Part shown: positions 40,250 to 49,360 of the stretch, piece by piece
Layout: each line of letters starts with the position of its first letter
Numbering within the stretch: the stretch's first letter is position 1
Assembly: GCA_004173455.1 (NCBI GenBank)
Contig: SECL01000002.1
Span: 62,001-126,000, forward strand
Length of the DNA stretch: 64,000 nt
Direction: 5' to 3'
Source of the DNA: Moraxellaceae bacterium
Lineage (GTDB): Bacteria; Pseudomonadota; Gammaproteobacteria; Pseudomonadales; Moraxellaceae
The notes under the pieces: generated by a model
What the model was told of the DNA's origin: nothing
What the model saw: the letters and a program-made list of their open reading frames with translations, nothing else
The model's database searches: none
Program-made: the position numbers and the translations under genes

Positions 40250-41479
40250 ATGATAGAGGCTGAGTTGCCTAGCAACGAACCTGAACGCCTGTACGCACTG
40301 GATCAGTATCAGATTATGGATACTGAGGATGAGGAGTGCTTCAATGACCTGGTTCAACTGGCTGCCAATATCTGCAATGTCCCCATATCTATTATTAGTT
40401 TGCTAGATGATAAGCGTAGCTGGTTCAAGTCGGCGCATGGTGTCGGCTGTGGCGCAGAAGTGGATCGCAAATACAGCATTTGTAGTCATGCCATCCTGCA
40501 TCCCGATATTTTAATTGTTGAAGATACGCAGCTTGATGAACGTTTTATTGATAATCCAACCCTGACGGGCGATCTTAATGTTCGTTTTTATGCTGGTGCG
40601 CCTTTAAAAACCAGTGATGGGCATTTGTTAGGAACCTTATGTATTCTGGATTCTAAGCCACGCACGCTAGAGCCGAAACAAATTGATGCCCTGCGTACTT
40701 TGGCCAAGCAGGTGATGACACATCTTGAATTACGCAAGTCTCATCGGTCACTGCAACAAGTCAATGATGAATTACGGGAAATTAATTCCAGTAAGGACAA
40801 ATTTTTCTCGATTATTGCTCACGACTTGCGTGCGCCCTTTCATGGCATTTTAGGTTTTTCCGAAGTGCTGGAAACCGAAATTGAAGACCTTGATGAAAAG
40901 GGTATTCGAGATATTGCGGGCTATTTGCGCAGTACTGCTCATGCCACCTTTCGCTTGCTGGAAAATCTGCTGCAATGGGCCATGTCAGAAGGCGGTGCCA
41001 TTATTTACCGGCCGCAGGATGTCCAGATTGAACAGGTATTTCAAACTGTATTTGAAGTGCTGAGTGCGATGGCGCAACGAAAAAATGTAGCCCTGCATAA
41101 TGATGCCGATCCCAAGCTGATGGCGCATGTTGATTTAAACATGATGACTTCCGTGCTGCAAAACCTGACCTCCAATGCAGTCAAGTTTACCCGCAGCGGC
41201 GGACACGTTTATCTGTCGGCGCAAAAAGTAGAGGATAAAATCCATATTTCGGTACGTGACACGGGTATTGGGATGCCTGAGGAACAGATTCAGGAGTTCT
41301 TTATGCGCCAGCAGCCCAAGAGCAACAAGGGAACAGATGGCGAAAAAGGGACTGGACTGGGGCTATTGTTATGCCGTCAGTTTGTGGAAAAAAACAATGG
41401 CGAAGTAGTCATTAAGTCCAAGCCCAATGAAGGCACTACCTTTACCATTATCATTCCCTATAAGCCACTCATGTCCTAA
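40250..41479 (+). CDS. Cytoplasmic GAF-domain sensor histidine kinase
   Basis: 409 residues from the ATG at 40250 (MIEAELPSNEPERL), with GAGG about ten bases upstream. A GAF domain (about 18-160) is followed by a short coiled coil and HisKA with phosphoacceptor H191 (IIAHDLRAPFHG). The HATPase then has NLTSNAVKFTRSGG, DTGIGMPEEQ and GTGLGLLLCRQFV. No membrane segment, so a soluble sensor of an intracellular signal. The GAF sequence has cysteines at C30, C42, C67, C78 and C131, but no recognised chromophore or haem motif. No response regulator is adjacent. Confidence 0.88.
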   Translation: MIEAELPSNEPERLYALDQYQIMDTEDEECFNDLVQLAANICNVPISIISLLDDKRSWFKSAHGVGCGAEVDRKYSICSHAILHPDILIVEDTQLDERFIDNPTLTGDLNVRFYAGAPLKTSDGHLLGTLCILDSKPRTLEPKQIDALRTLAKQVMTHLELRKSHRSLQQVNDELREINSSKDKFFSIIAHDLRAPFHGILGFSEVLETEIEDLDEKGIRDIAGYLRSTAHATFRLLENLLQWAMSEGGAIIYRPQDVQIEQVFQTVFEVLSAMAQRKNVALHNDADPKLMAHVDLNMMTSVLQNLTSNAVKFTRSGGHVYLSAQKVEDKIHISVRDTGIGMPEEQIQEFFMRQQPKSNKGTDGEKGTGLGLLLCRQFVEKNNGEVVIKSKPNEGTTFTIIIPYKPLMS

Positions 41480-41521
41480 TAGCTGATCTGTTAATTTTAT
41501 CCTGCATTTAGTTGTAGGCAT

Positions 41522-41561
41522 AAAAAAACGCATGACTTTATTGAGATCGTGCGTTTTTTTA
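41522..41561. terminator. bidirectional terminator between the kinase and the SIMPL gene
   Basis: Stem AAAAACGCA/TGCGTTTTT with a 17-base loop, A-rich before and seven T after. It sits between convergent genes. Confidence 0.75.
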
Positions 41562-41605
41562 TTTTAACTCTTTAGGGCATTTTAGCCATAAACATCAAAA
41601 ACCCG

Positions 41606-42358
41606 CTATTGAATGCCATAATTGACGGTCACCACCACTCGTGCCACTTTATCAATGGTGGTGGTGTTATATTCGCCGCCGTATTCATCAGAACCGGTAG
41701 ACAGCGGTGCATTAATCTGGAACACCCCTTGTGACGCAGAGCGCATATTGCCTACGGTTACATCACCACTTTTGGCAAATTCCAGTGCTCGGTCATGGGC
41801 ATTTTTGGTGGCAGCCGCAATCAGTGACAGTTTGATATTTTCAATATTGGAGACCAGATATTGCGTGTCGTTGCGCTCAACCGTCAGGCCATTAATAATC
41901 ATTTGGTTGACCAGTGTGTTGAGTTTTTGCGGAATACTGACATCATTAAACACAGTCCCCAAACGCTGGGTGAGGGTGTAGCCGACAATACGGTTTTCAT
42001 TGCCCTGCTCATCGCGCTGGTAGACCGGCTCTGATGTCCAGTCATATTGCTGTAACTCGCTGCTAGTTACAAATTTTGAGGCCAGTAACTGGCTTTTGAC
42101 CTGAGCCACACTGTGCTGGAGCTGTGGTAAGGCTTCACTGACGGTGGGTGCGTAGGCGGTAATACTCATACTCCAGAGTGCGCGATCCGCTTTGACGGCT
42201 TTTTCAGCCGTGCCTTTAACGGTAATGCTTTCGCGTGAGTTGGCCACTTGCTTAGCACTATAGGCCAAAATCAGTGCTGAAATAATAAAACCCAGTGCCA
42301 GCACAGCACCCAAGCTTAAATAGGCAGACAGCGACGAACGATTGTACTCTGAATTCAT
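41606..42358 (-). CDS. SIMPL (DUF541) domain protein, membrane-anchored
   Basis: 250 residues. A single N-terminal hydrophobic helix (about 12-34) acts as an uncleaved anchor, with the rest in the periplasm. The SIMPL fold begins at SRESITVKGTAEKAVKADRALWSMSI and ends VARVVVTVNYGI. Related to bacterial periplasmic DUF541 proteins such as E. coli YggE, implicated in oxidative stress tolerance; no enzyme activity is known. Divergent from glnE, convergent with the histidine kinase. Confidence 0.86.
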   Translation of the reverse strand: MNSEYNRSSLSAYLSLGAVLALGFIISALILAYSAKQVANSRESITVKGTAEKAVKADRALWSMSITAYAPTVSEALPQLQHSVAQVKSQLLASKFVTSSELQQYDWTSEPVYQRDEQGNENRIVGYTLTQRLGTVFNDVSIPQKLNTLVNQMIINGLTVERNDTQYLVSNIENIKLSLIAAATKNAHDRALEFAKSGDVTVGNMRSASQGVFQINAPLSTGSDEYGGEYNTTTIDKVARVVVTVNYGIQ

Positions 42359-42542
42359 GATTTTTCCTGTAAGGCATTGCTATTATTCATGATAATAATG
42401 GGGATAAAACTGCATCATCAAGATGAATCTGTTTTACGCAGTTCTGGTATTTATCATACGCAAGCGGCACACTGCCAGCGCGTAGTTTTGTATAAGTCGT
42501 GATTCCGTATTTACGCGTTGACATGATAAGTCAGGCATTATT

Positions 42543-42565
42543 GATTGACCAACCATGGTTCAATC
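42543..42565. repeat. interrupted palindrome upstream of glnE
   Basis: GATTGA and TCAATC enclose AACCATGGTT, with a three-base bulge on one side. It ends 35 bases before the glnE start, where a regulator or leader hairpin could act. Confidence 0.3.
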
Positions 42566-42600
42566 GTCAGCAGTCATAATAATGAGGCAAGGACAACAAC

Positions 42601-45405
42601 ATGGCAGACACTCAACCAGACAGCAGCTCTGATTTTTCTGACCGTAGTGCAGGGATTGATCAGGTACAACTGGCACGCACCTTGAGAGCCAGTAATTATG
42701 CTCGGCAGGTCATGCAGCAGTTGCCAGCATTATGGGAACAGGATTATATCGCAGACCATTTTTCAACTACATTTACCACTGAACAGCTAGACAATCTGGT
42801 GCAGCAAACGCTGGGAGACTGTAAGGAAGAAACCTTGTGGATGCAAAAAGCCAGACAGTTGCGGGCACGGCTCATGTTGCGCTGGATCTGGCAGGATGCC
42901 AATGATTTGACCCATGTGGTGCAACTGACGCGCGAGTTATCCGATTTTGCCGATGCCTGTATTCGGTCTGCGGTGGCGCTGGCCAAACAGCCGCTAGTGG
43001 CACGTTATGGCGAACCGTTGGGTGAACAGGACGGACTGGTGCAGGAGCTGATTGTGATTGGCATGGGTAAACTGGGTGCGCAAGAGTTAAATTTATCCAG
43101 TGATATTGACCTGATTTTTGCTTTTGATGAAGCAGGCGCAACCAATGGCCGCAAATCAATTGACAACCAGCAGTTTTGTATTCAATGGGGACAAAGTGTG
43201 ATCCGTATGCTGGATCAGGTCACGCAGGATGGTTTTGTATTTCGGGTCGATATGCGCTTGCGTCCTTGGGGCGACGGCAGTGCGTTGGCCATTAGTCATA
43301 CCGCGCTGGAGCGTTATCTGGCACAGCATGGCCGTGAATGGGAGCGTTATGCCTGGATCAAGGCACGCGCAATTACGGTTGGCAAAGCAGGGCAACTGTT
43401 AATGGACATGACCCGACCTTTTGTGTATCGGCGCTATGTGGACTATACGGCTTTTGCGGCCATGCGTGACATGAAAGCCATGATTGAGCGAGAAATCCAG
43501 CGCCGTAATACTGCCGATGATATTAAACTTGGCGATGGCGGTATCCGTGAAATTGAATTTATTGTGCAGGTTTTTCAGTTGATTTATGGCGGCGCCAAAC
43601 GTGAATTACGGGTTAAACATTGCCTGACTGCCTTGCAACGGCTGGGCGATGCCGGATTGCTGGAACAGACTGATGTGGAATCGCTTGAAAAAAGTTACCT
43701 GTTTTTAAGACGGCTGGAACATGCCATTCAGGCTGTAGACGACCAGCAAACCCAATCTTTGCCGACCCAACCTGAAATACAGGAACGGATTGCACAGATT
43801 CTACATTTTAGCCACTGGGCTGATTTGCTGGAACAACTCCAGCAGATACGGCAGGTGGTGAGCCAGCAATTTGCCCAGCTCATTAACGACCGTAGCGAAA
43901 CGCTGGAAAATAACACTGGCACCGATGACCTGATTGCCTTGCAACAAAAAATTGATGAGCCTACATGGCAACTGGTACAGAACTTCTGGAATAGCGCTGC
44001 CATCAAGAAACTACCCGAAAATGCACGCTTGCGGCTGGATGCGTTTTGGCCAGCGCTAATGCGTATTTTAATCAAAAAACCAGCGCCACAACTGGCTTTA
44101 ACCCGGCTGATTCCCCTGATTGAAAGCATTGTCAGGCGTAGTGTCTATCTGGTGATGCTGGTCGAAAATCAGGGTGCCTTGCAGCGGCTGGTGGATATTG
44201 TGGCGGTGAGTCCATGGATTAGTGAGGAATTAACCCATTATCCAGTATTGTTAGATGAATTTTTATCCACGGATTTTGAGCTGCCCTCACGGCAGGATTT
44301 GCAGGATAACTTGCGTCAATTGCTGTTGCGGGTAGAGCGTGATGATGTTGAGGAGCAAATGCGCGTGCTGCGTTTGTTCAAAAAAAGTCAGGTCTTGGCT
44401 GTGGCCGCTAGTGATGTGCTGGCCGAACGTCCCTTAATGAAAGTGTCTGATGCCTTAACCGATATTGGCGAGGTGGTATTACAGGCCAGTTTGAACTTGG
44501 CGCTGGACGGTGTCTATGCACGGCATGGATTGCCAAGGCGGCGTACTGGCGAGGTACTGACACTGGATGCAGCGGCATTTGCCGTGGTGGGTTATGGCAA
44601 ACTGGGTGGCATCGAGCTGGGCTATGGCTCTGACCTTGATCTGGTGTTTTTGCATGATGTCGATGAACAATCGGATACTAATGGCAAAAAATCCATTAGC
44701 GGCATGGAGTTTTGTGTCAAGGTGGCGCAAAAGCTGATGTCACTGCTCACCACGCAAACACTGGATGGACGTGCTTATGAAGTGGATACACGACTACGGC
44801 CATCTGGTCAGGCGGGTGTACTGGTGTCCAGCCTGAATGCCTTTGCGCATTATCAGGAAAAAAGTGCATGGCTATGGGAACATCAGGCGCTGGTCAGGGC
44901 ACGCAGCATTGCTGGCGATACGCAGGTCAGGCAGCGATTTGAGCAAATCCGCCACGATATCCTGACGCGTCCACGTGATGAAGCAGCGGTGCAGCAAGAA
45001 GTGAAAAGCATGCGCCAGAAAATGAAAGATCATTTGGGCAGCAGCCGTGAGCAGCAAAAAGCCGGGATTTTTCATTTAAAACAGGATGCAGGTGGTATCG
45101 TTGATATTGAATTTATGGCACAGTATGCAGTGCTCGCTTGGAGCGGGACGAATCCCGATCTCGCCCGTTTCTCCGATAACGTACGCATTCTTGATGACAC
45201 TGCAACGGCAGGCTGCTTATCCCGCAGCGATGCTGATGCCTTGACCACAGCGTACCTGCGCGAACGTACGACCAGCCACCGGTTAGCCCTTGCCCAGCAA
45301 TCCATGCAAGTCAATGCTGCCGACTGGTTTGAGACCCGCAAAGTCGTTTGCACGCTATGGCAACGTTTGATTGATCCGGCTGCTATTGAGGATCTGGATT
45401 GTTAA
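42601..45405 (+). CDS. glnE: Glutamine synthetase adenylyltransferase/adenylyl-removing enzyme
   Basis: Controls glutamine synthetase by adding and removing AMP in response to PII. 934 residues (E. coli 946). Two nucleotidyltransferase domains: the N-terminal deadenylylating half with GMGKLGAQELNLSSDIDLIF (near residue 155) and the C-terminal adenylylating half with GYGKLGGIELGYGSDLDLVF (near residue 663). A helical regulatory region lies between them. Both G-S-D-x-D metal sites are intact. Followed by ilvE in the same direction; glnE-ilvE is also the order next to the OC locus in Acinetobacter. Confidence 0.98.
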   Translation: MADTQPDSSSDFSDRSAGIDQVQLARTLRASNYARQVMQQLPALWEQDYIADHFSTTFTTEQLDNLVQQTLGDCKEETLWMQKARQLRARLMLRWIWQDANDLTHVVQLTRELSDFADACIRSAVALAKQPLVARYGEPLGEQDGLVQELIVIGMGKLGAQELNLSSDIDLIFAFDEAGATNGRKSIDNQQFCIQWGQSVIRMLDQVTQDGFVFRVDMRLRPWGDGSALAISHTALERYLAQHGREWERYAWIKARAITVGKAGQLLMDMTRPFVYRRYVDYTAFAAMRDMKAMIEREIQRRNTADDIKLGDGGIREIEFIVQVFQLIYGGAKRELRVKHCLTALQRLGDAGLLEQTDVESLEKSYLFLRRLEHAIQAVDDQQTQSLPTQPEIQERIAQILHFSHWADLLEQLQQIRQVVSQQFAQLINDRSETLENNTGTDDLIALQQKIDEPTWQLVQNFWNSAAIKKLPENARLRLDAFWPALMRILIKKPAPQLALTRLIPLIESIVRRSVYLVMLVENQGALQRLVDIVAVSPWISEELTHYPVLLDEFLSTDFELPSRQDLQDNLRQLLLRVERDDVEEQMRVLRLFKKSQVLAVAASDVLAERPLMKVSDALTDIGEVVLQASLNLALDGVYARHGLPRRRTGEVLTLDAAAFAVVGYGKLGGIELGYGSDLDLVFLHDVDEQSDTNGKKSISGMEFCVKVAQKLMSLLTTQTLDGRAYEVDTRLRPSGQAGVLVSSLNAFAHYQEKSAWLWEHQALVRARSIAGDTQVRQRFEQIRHDILTRPRDEAAVQQEVKSMRQKMKDHLGSSREQQKAGIFHLKQDAGGIVDIEFMAQYAVLAWSGTNPDLARFSDNVRILDDTATAGCLSRSDADALTTAYLRERTTSHRLALAQQSMQVNAADWFETRKVVCTLWQRLIDPAAIEDLDC

Positions 45406-45429
45406 GTGCTTGTCCTTGTTGCATTTTAA

Positions 45430-45455
45430 AACAAAAGCTTCTATCGGGGCTTTTA
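45430..45455 (+). terminator. short hairpin in the glnE-ilvE gap
   Basis: AAAAGC/GCTTTT with a 10-base loop and four T. Weak; it could reduce read-through from glnE into ilvE. Confidence 0.35.
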
Positions 45456-45489
45456 AAGAATTCTTGTAAAAATTTGGAGTAACAACGCC

Positions 45490-46416
45490 GTGAGTATGGC
45501 TGAACGTGATGGTCTAATTTGGCATGATGGTAAACTGGTTGACTGGCGCGATGCAAAAGTTCATGTGTTAACCCATACCTTGCATTATGGCATGGGCGTG
45601 TTTGAAGGCGTACGGGCTTATGAAACCGAGCAGGGCACCGTCATTTTTAAACTGCGTGAGCATACCCAGCGCCTGCTCAATTCAGCGCGTATTTTCCAGA
45701 TGAAAGTGACTTATGATCTGGAAACCTTGATGGATGCGCAAAAAGCAGTGGTGCGTGAAAACAACCTGAAATCCTGCTATTTGCGCCCAATCGCGTGGAT
45801 TGGTTCAGAAAAACTGGGCATTGCCGCCAAAACCAATACCGTACATGTGGCCGTGGCTGCATGGCCATGGGGCGCTTATCTGGGTGCTGAGGGCATGGAA
45901 AAAGGCATTCGGGTTAAGACTTCATCGTTTACCCATCATCAGCCCAATATCACCATGTGTAAGGCCAAGGCTGTGGGTAACTATCCAGTGTCCATTCTGG
46001 CCAATCAGGAAGTTACTGCTTGTGGCTATGATGAGGCCATTTTACTCGATCCGCATGGCTTTGTGTGTCAGGGTGCTGGCGAGAATATTTTTCTGGTCAA
46101 AGATGGCGTATTGCATACCCCTGATCTGGGCTGTGGGGCACTCGATGGGATTACCCGTCAAACCATTTTCCAAATTGCTGCTGATTTGGGTATTAAAGTG
46201 GTTGAGCGTCGTATTACCCGTGATGAATTTTACATTGCCGATGAAGCCTTCCTGACCGGCACTGCTGCCGAAGTCACCCCAATCCGTGAATATGATGACC
46301 GTCCCATCGGGATTGGTAGCCGTGGCCCGATCACCGAGCAATTGCAACGAATTTTCTTTGAAGCTGTCACCGGAAAGCGTGAAGAGTATCGCCATTGGTT
46401 AACGCCTGTTGCCTAA
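45490..46416 (+). CDS. ilvE: Branched-chain amino acid aminotransferase
   Basis: PLP enzyme for the last step of leucine, isoleucine and valine synthesis. 308 residues from the GTG at 45490 (MSMAERDGLIW), with GGAG about ten bases upstream. An ATG two codons later is the alternative, but the GTG start aligns with the family. Motifs: TLHYGMGVFEGVRAY, YLRPIAWIG, the PLP lysine in CKAKAVGNY, EAILLDPHGFVCQGAGENIF and FLTGTAAEVTPI. A strong terminator separates it from the saccharide locus. Confidence 0.97.
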   Translation: MSMAERDGLIWHDGKLVDWRDAKVHVLTHTLHYGMGVFEGVRAYETEQGTVIFKLREHTQRLLNSARIFQMKVTYDLETLMDAQKAVVRENNLKSCYLRPIAWIGSEKLGIAAKTNTVHVAVAAWPWGAYLGAEGMEKGIRVKTSSFTHHQPNITMCKAKAVGNYPVSILANQEVTACGYDEAILLDPHGFVCQGAGENIFLVKDGVLHTPDLGCGALDGITRQTIFQIAADLGIKVVERRITRDEFYIADEAFLTGTAAEVTPIREYDDRPIGIGSRGPITEQLQRIFFEAVTGKREEYRHWLTPVA

Positions 46417-46427
46417 ATACCCTTAAG

Positions 46428-46470
46428 CCCAATCTGTCCGCATGTGTAGCTGGACAGGTTGGGTTTTTTG
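46428..46470 (+). terminator. terminator of ilvE
   Basis: 12-bp stem CCCAATCTGTCC/GGACAGGTTGGG with one wobble and six T. It marks the left edge of the saccharide locus. Confidence 0.88.
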
Positions 46471-46527
46471 GTTTTTAGCAGGTCGCGTTGCCGTTTGAGT
46501 ATGGATTTTTTGAGTATAGAAAACCCC

Positions 46528-47487
46528 ATGCAAATTTGGTATATCAGTGATGGCAAGGCCGGGCATCGGGCACAAATGCTGGGTCTGGTTGCTGGGCTTG
46601 AGCGCCAGTCCTGTCTAATTCACTTGAGTGAAATTGCAGTGCAGCAGTTATCATGGTTTGGCTTGCTGTTATGCTGGCTAAGCTACGGCTTGCTAAAGCG
46701 TTTGCCGAGCGTATTAAAATCCCTTGCAGTTCCTGATGTGATTGCAGGTGTTGGCCATCGAACGCACTGGAAAGTCATTCTGGTTAAAAAAATCCTGCGC
46801 CGCAAAAATCCACGACTGAAATCCTTGATTCTGATGCAACCCAGTTTGCCAGTGAACTGGTTTGATTACCTGATCATCCCCAAGCATGACCATCCACCAG
46901 TCAAAGCCGGAATCCTGGTGACTGAAGGGGTGTTAAACCCGCTGGTGAATGAACAGCGACATCAATTGAATCGAAATCTGATCTTAATTGGTGGGTCTTC
47001 CAAACGGCATGGTTGGTCAGAAGTAGCATTGATTGCCCAGTTGCAGCAAGTGGTTCAGCAAGTGGTTGGCCAACAGCAGGGTAACGGTGAGTTGATCTTG
47101 ACCACTTCTCGCCGCACCCCAACTGAGTTTTTGCAGCACGAATTTTTAAGCCAGCTTAATTCTGCCCAATATCCGCATGTCACGATTTATCCGGTCGCAC
47201 AAACGCCTACAGGCTGGCTGTTTGAGCAATTGCAACTGGCCAGTAGCGTATGGGTTACCGAAGACAGCGTGTCGATGATTTATGAAGCCCTGACTGCTGG
47301 TTGTCAGGTACACCTCATTCAAATGCCGCGATTGAAACAGGATCGGATTACCTGTGCAGTGGATGATTTGCTGACACAGGGACTGGTCAAGAGTTTAAGT
47401 AAAAAAGCCATTGATTCAGGCCATCAAATCACTTTGAATGAAGCTGACCGTGCAGCACGCTGGTTAATTCATCATTTACAGGGCTAA
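46528..47487 (+). CDS. ELM1/GtrOC1-family putative glycosyltransferase (first copy)
   Basis: 319 residues from the ATG at 46528 (MQIWYISDGKAGH); an in-frame ATG at 46501 would add nine. Features of the mitochondrial-fission-ELM1-like family are WYISDGKAGHRAQMLGL at the N-terminus, the central LILIGGSSKRHGW, ILTTSRRTP, and VWVTEDSVSMIYEAL near residue 250. No membrane segment except a hydrophobic amphipathic stretch near 48-65. In Acinetobacter the gene next to ilvE in the OC locus (gtrOC1) is of this family and is thought to add an outer-core sugar. Sugar and linkage are unknown. First gene of a tightly packed run, 10 bases before the deacetylase. Confidence 0.82.
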   Translation: MQIWYISDGKAGHRAQMLGLVAGLERQSCLIHLSEIAVQQLSWFGLLLCWLSYGLLKRLPSVLKSLAVPDVIAGVGHRTHWKVILVKKILRRKNPRLKSLILMQPSLPVNWFDYLIIPKHDHPPVKAGILVTEGVLNPLVNEQRHQLNRNLILIGGSSKRHGWSEVALIAQLQQVVQQVVGQQQGNGELILTTSRRTPTEFLQHEFLSQLNSAQYPHVTIYPVAQTPTGWLFEQLQLASSVWVTEDSVSMIYEALTAGCQVHLIQMPRLKQDRITCAVDDLLTQGLVKSLSKKAIDSGHQITLNEADRAARWLIHHLQG

Positions 47488-47496
47488 CAAACGAAC

Positions 47497-48318
47497 ATGA
47501 GTGTCTGGATAGGATGTGTTGTCGTGATGCTGGGACTTGGCTGGTTTAGTCATCGTTATGCCTGGTGGCGCCCACATTTAAATTGGAATCGCCCACGCAT
47601 TTTGATGTATCACATGGTGCGTGAACATGTTGCCGGTGCCAAATTTAACAAACTTCGCGTGACACCTGCCCAGTTTGAGCAACAGGTAAAGTGGCTGAGC
47701 GAACAGGGTTTTCACTTTGTCACCATGCACCAACTTTGTGCCAACTGGGGCAAACATCCGGATAAAACGGTTGCCATTACCTTTGATGATGGCTATGAAG
47801 ACAACCTGACCAATGCCTTACCCATTTTAAAAAAGTACCATGCTTCTGCAACCGTTTATGTGGTGGTAGACCGGCATGAGCGGGACTGGTCCAGCTATAA
47901 AAAAGCCCATCACAATACCGGTGAACTGGCACGCGAAACTAAGCTGAGCGATTTGCAAATCAAGGAACTGATAGACAGTGGCTTAATAGAAATTGGTTCG
48001 CACACCTTGACCCATGCCAATCTGGCAACTATTGATGACCAGCAACGTCTTAAGGAAATGACTGAATCGCGCTACATCCTGCAACAGCAAACCGGACAGG
48101 CCATTAACAGTTTTGCCTATCCGTTTGGGATTTATAGTAAGGCTGATGTTGTAGCAGCGGATCAGGCGGGTTATTTGACTGCGGTGACAACCATTGAGGG
48201 GATTGACGAACAATTACCCAAACCAGATTTTTTACAGTTAAAACGTATTAAAGTCAGTGGCAAGGACAATCTGCTGGCGTTTAAATGCCGCCTGCGTACC
48301 GGACAGCGAGGGCTTTAA
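47497..48318 (+). CDS. Polysaccharide deacetylase family protein (NodB fold)
   Basis: 273 residues. An N-terminal hydrophobic helix (about 2-18) could anchor it to the inner membrane or be a signal. The NodB domain has TFDDGYED (95-102, D97/D98), the metal-binding H-x3-H at H169 and H173 (GSHTLTHANL), and FAYPFGIYSKAD. All expected metal and catalytic-base residues are present, so it is probably active, removing an N-acetyl group from an amino sugar of the core. OC loci of Acinetobacter carry comparable pda genes. Two bases separate it from the following GT4 gene. Confidence 0.88.
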   Translation: MSVWIGCVVVMLGLGWFSHRYAWWRPHLNWNRPRILMYHMVREHVAGAKFNKLRVTPAQFEQQVKWLSEQGFHFVTMHQLCANWGKHPDKTVAITFDDGYEDNLTNALPILKKYHASATVYVVVDRHERDWSSYKKAHHNTGELARETKLSDLQIKELIDSGLIEIGSHTLTHANLATIDDQQRLKEMTESRYILQQQTGQAINSFAYPFGIYSKADVVAADQAGYLTAVTTIEGIDEQLPKPDFLQLKRIKVSGKDNLLAFKCRLRTGQRGL

Positions 48319-48319
48319 T

Positions 48320-49360
48320 ATGGCTAGCCTGAAAAAAATCACTCTAGTGATGGCAGGTGATGAAGAAGGCGGGCTGGAAAAGCACGTGGTTGAGCTGAGC
48401 AATGGACTGGCGGCGCGAGGTTATGCAGTGACCCTGATTGCGCATGCCAAATATCAACCGCGGTTAAGTCAGGACGTGCATTTTCTGGCGATTGATTTAA
48501 GCAAAAGTCGCCGTAATCCGCTGATATTATGGCAGCTGTATCAGGCCATCAAAACCAGTCAGCCTGATGTGCTGCATGTTCAGGCCAGTAAAGCCGTGGC
48601 GATGGTTGCACCTTTATTAAAATGGCTTGATGTTCCTTGTGTTGCCACCGTGCATGGCATCAAGAAAAATTTAAATGCCTATCTGCAATTTGACCGGATT
48701 ATTGCAGTCAGTCAGCGTGTGGCCAGCCGGTTTGCCACCAGCCAAAAAGTGCGTGTGGTGTGGAACGGCCTTCAGTTGCCTGCAACTGTCGGTAAGTGTG
48801 TGCGGGATAAATCTGACATACAGGCTATTGCCATTGGTCGGCTGGTTCCGGTAAAAGGTTTTGATGTGCTGATTGCGGCATGGCAAGGGATTGATGCCAA
48901 GCTGTGGATTGTGGGTGATGGCCCAGAAGAGCAAGCTTTATCGCAACAGATTCAGGCACTAGGGTTACAACATACTATTGAACTGCTGGGTTATCGCGCC
49001 GATATTGCCACGCTGCTAGCGCAATCGGATGTGCTTATTATTTCCTCGCGCCATGAAGGCGGCCCTTATACGCTGGCAGAATCGTTACTTACCAAAACGC
49101 CTGTTCTGGCCACTGATGTTGGCATGGTGGCAGAAGTATTGCCACATGAACTAATGTGTGAGCCTGATAACGTCGCTGCATTGCATACCTTGCTGCAAAA
49201 ATATCTATCGAATTTGGACTCGCTCAATCAAATCAGCCAGCCCATTTATCCATTTGCACAAGATCATTTAAGTTTTGCTGCCATGCTGGATAACACCATT
49301 ACTGTTTATCAGGAGCTGGTTTCTGGCAATCAAAACTCTAGGATCTCACCACTAAAATGA
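48320..49360 (+). CDS. Glycosyltransferase family 4 (first copy)
   Basis: 346 residues from the ATG at 48320, one base after the deacetylase stop. GT-B fold: N-terminal GGLEKHVVELSNGLAARGY, then the C-terminal donor domain with AIGRLVPVKGFDVLIAAW, LWIVGDGPEE, ELLGYRADIATLLAQSDVLI. The E-x7-E motif is in SRHEGGPYTLAESLL, intact. Retaining transferase; donor and acceptor cannot be told from sequence. Overlaps the next gene by four bases (ATGA). Confidence 0.92.
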   Translation: MASLKKITLVMAGDEEGGLEKHVVELSNGLAARGYAVTLIAHAKYQPRLSQDVHFLAIDLSKSRRNPLILWQLYQAIKTSQPDVLHVQASKAVAMVAPLLKWLDVPCVATVHGIKKNLNAYLQFDRIIAVSQRVASRFATSQKVRVVWNGLQLPATVGKCVRDKSDIQAIAIGRLVPVKGFDVLIAAWQGIDAKLWIVGDGPEEQALSQQIQALGLQHTIELLGYRADIATLLAQSDVLIISSRHEGGPYTLAESLLTKTPVLATDVGMVAEVLPHELMCEPDNVAALHTLLQKYLSNLDSLNQISQPIYPFAQDHLSFAAMLDNTITVYQELVSGNQNSRISPLK

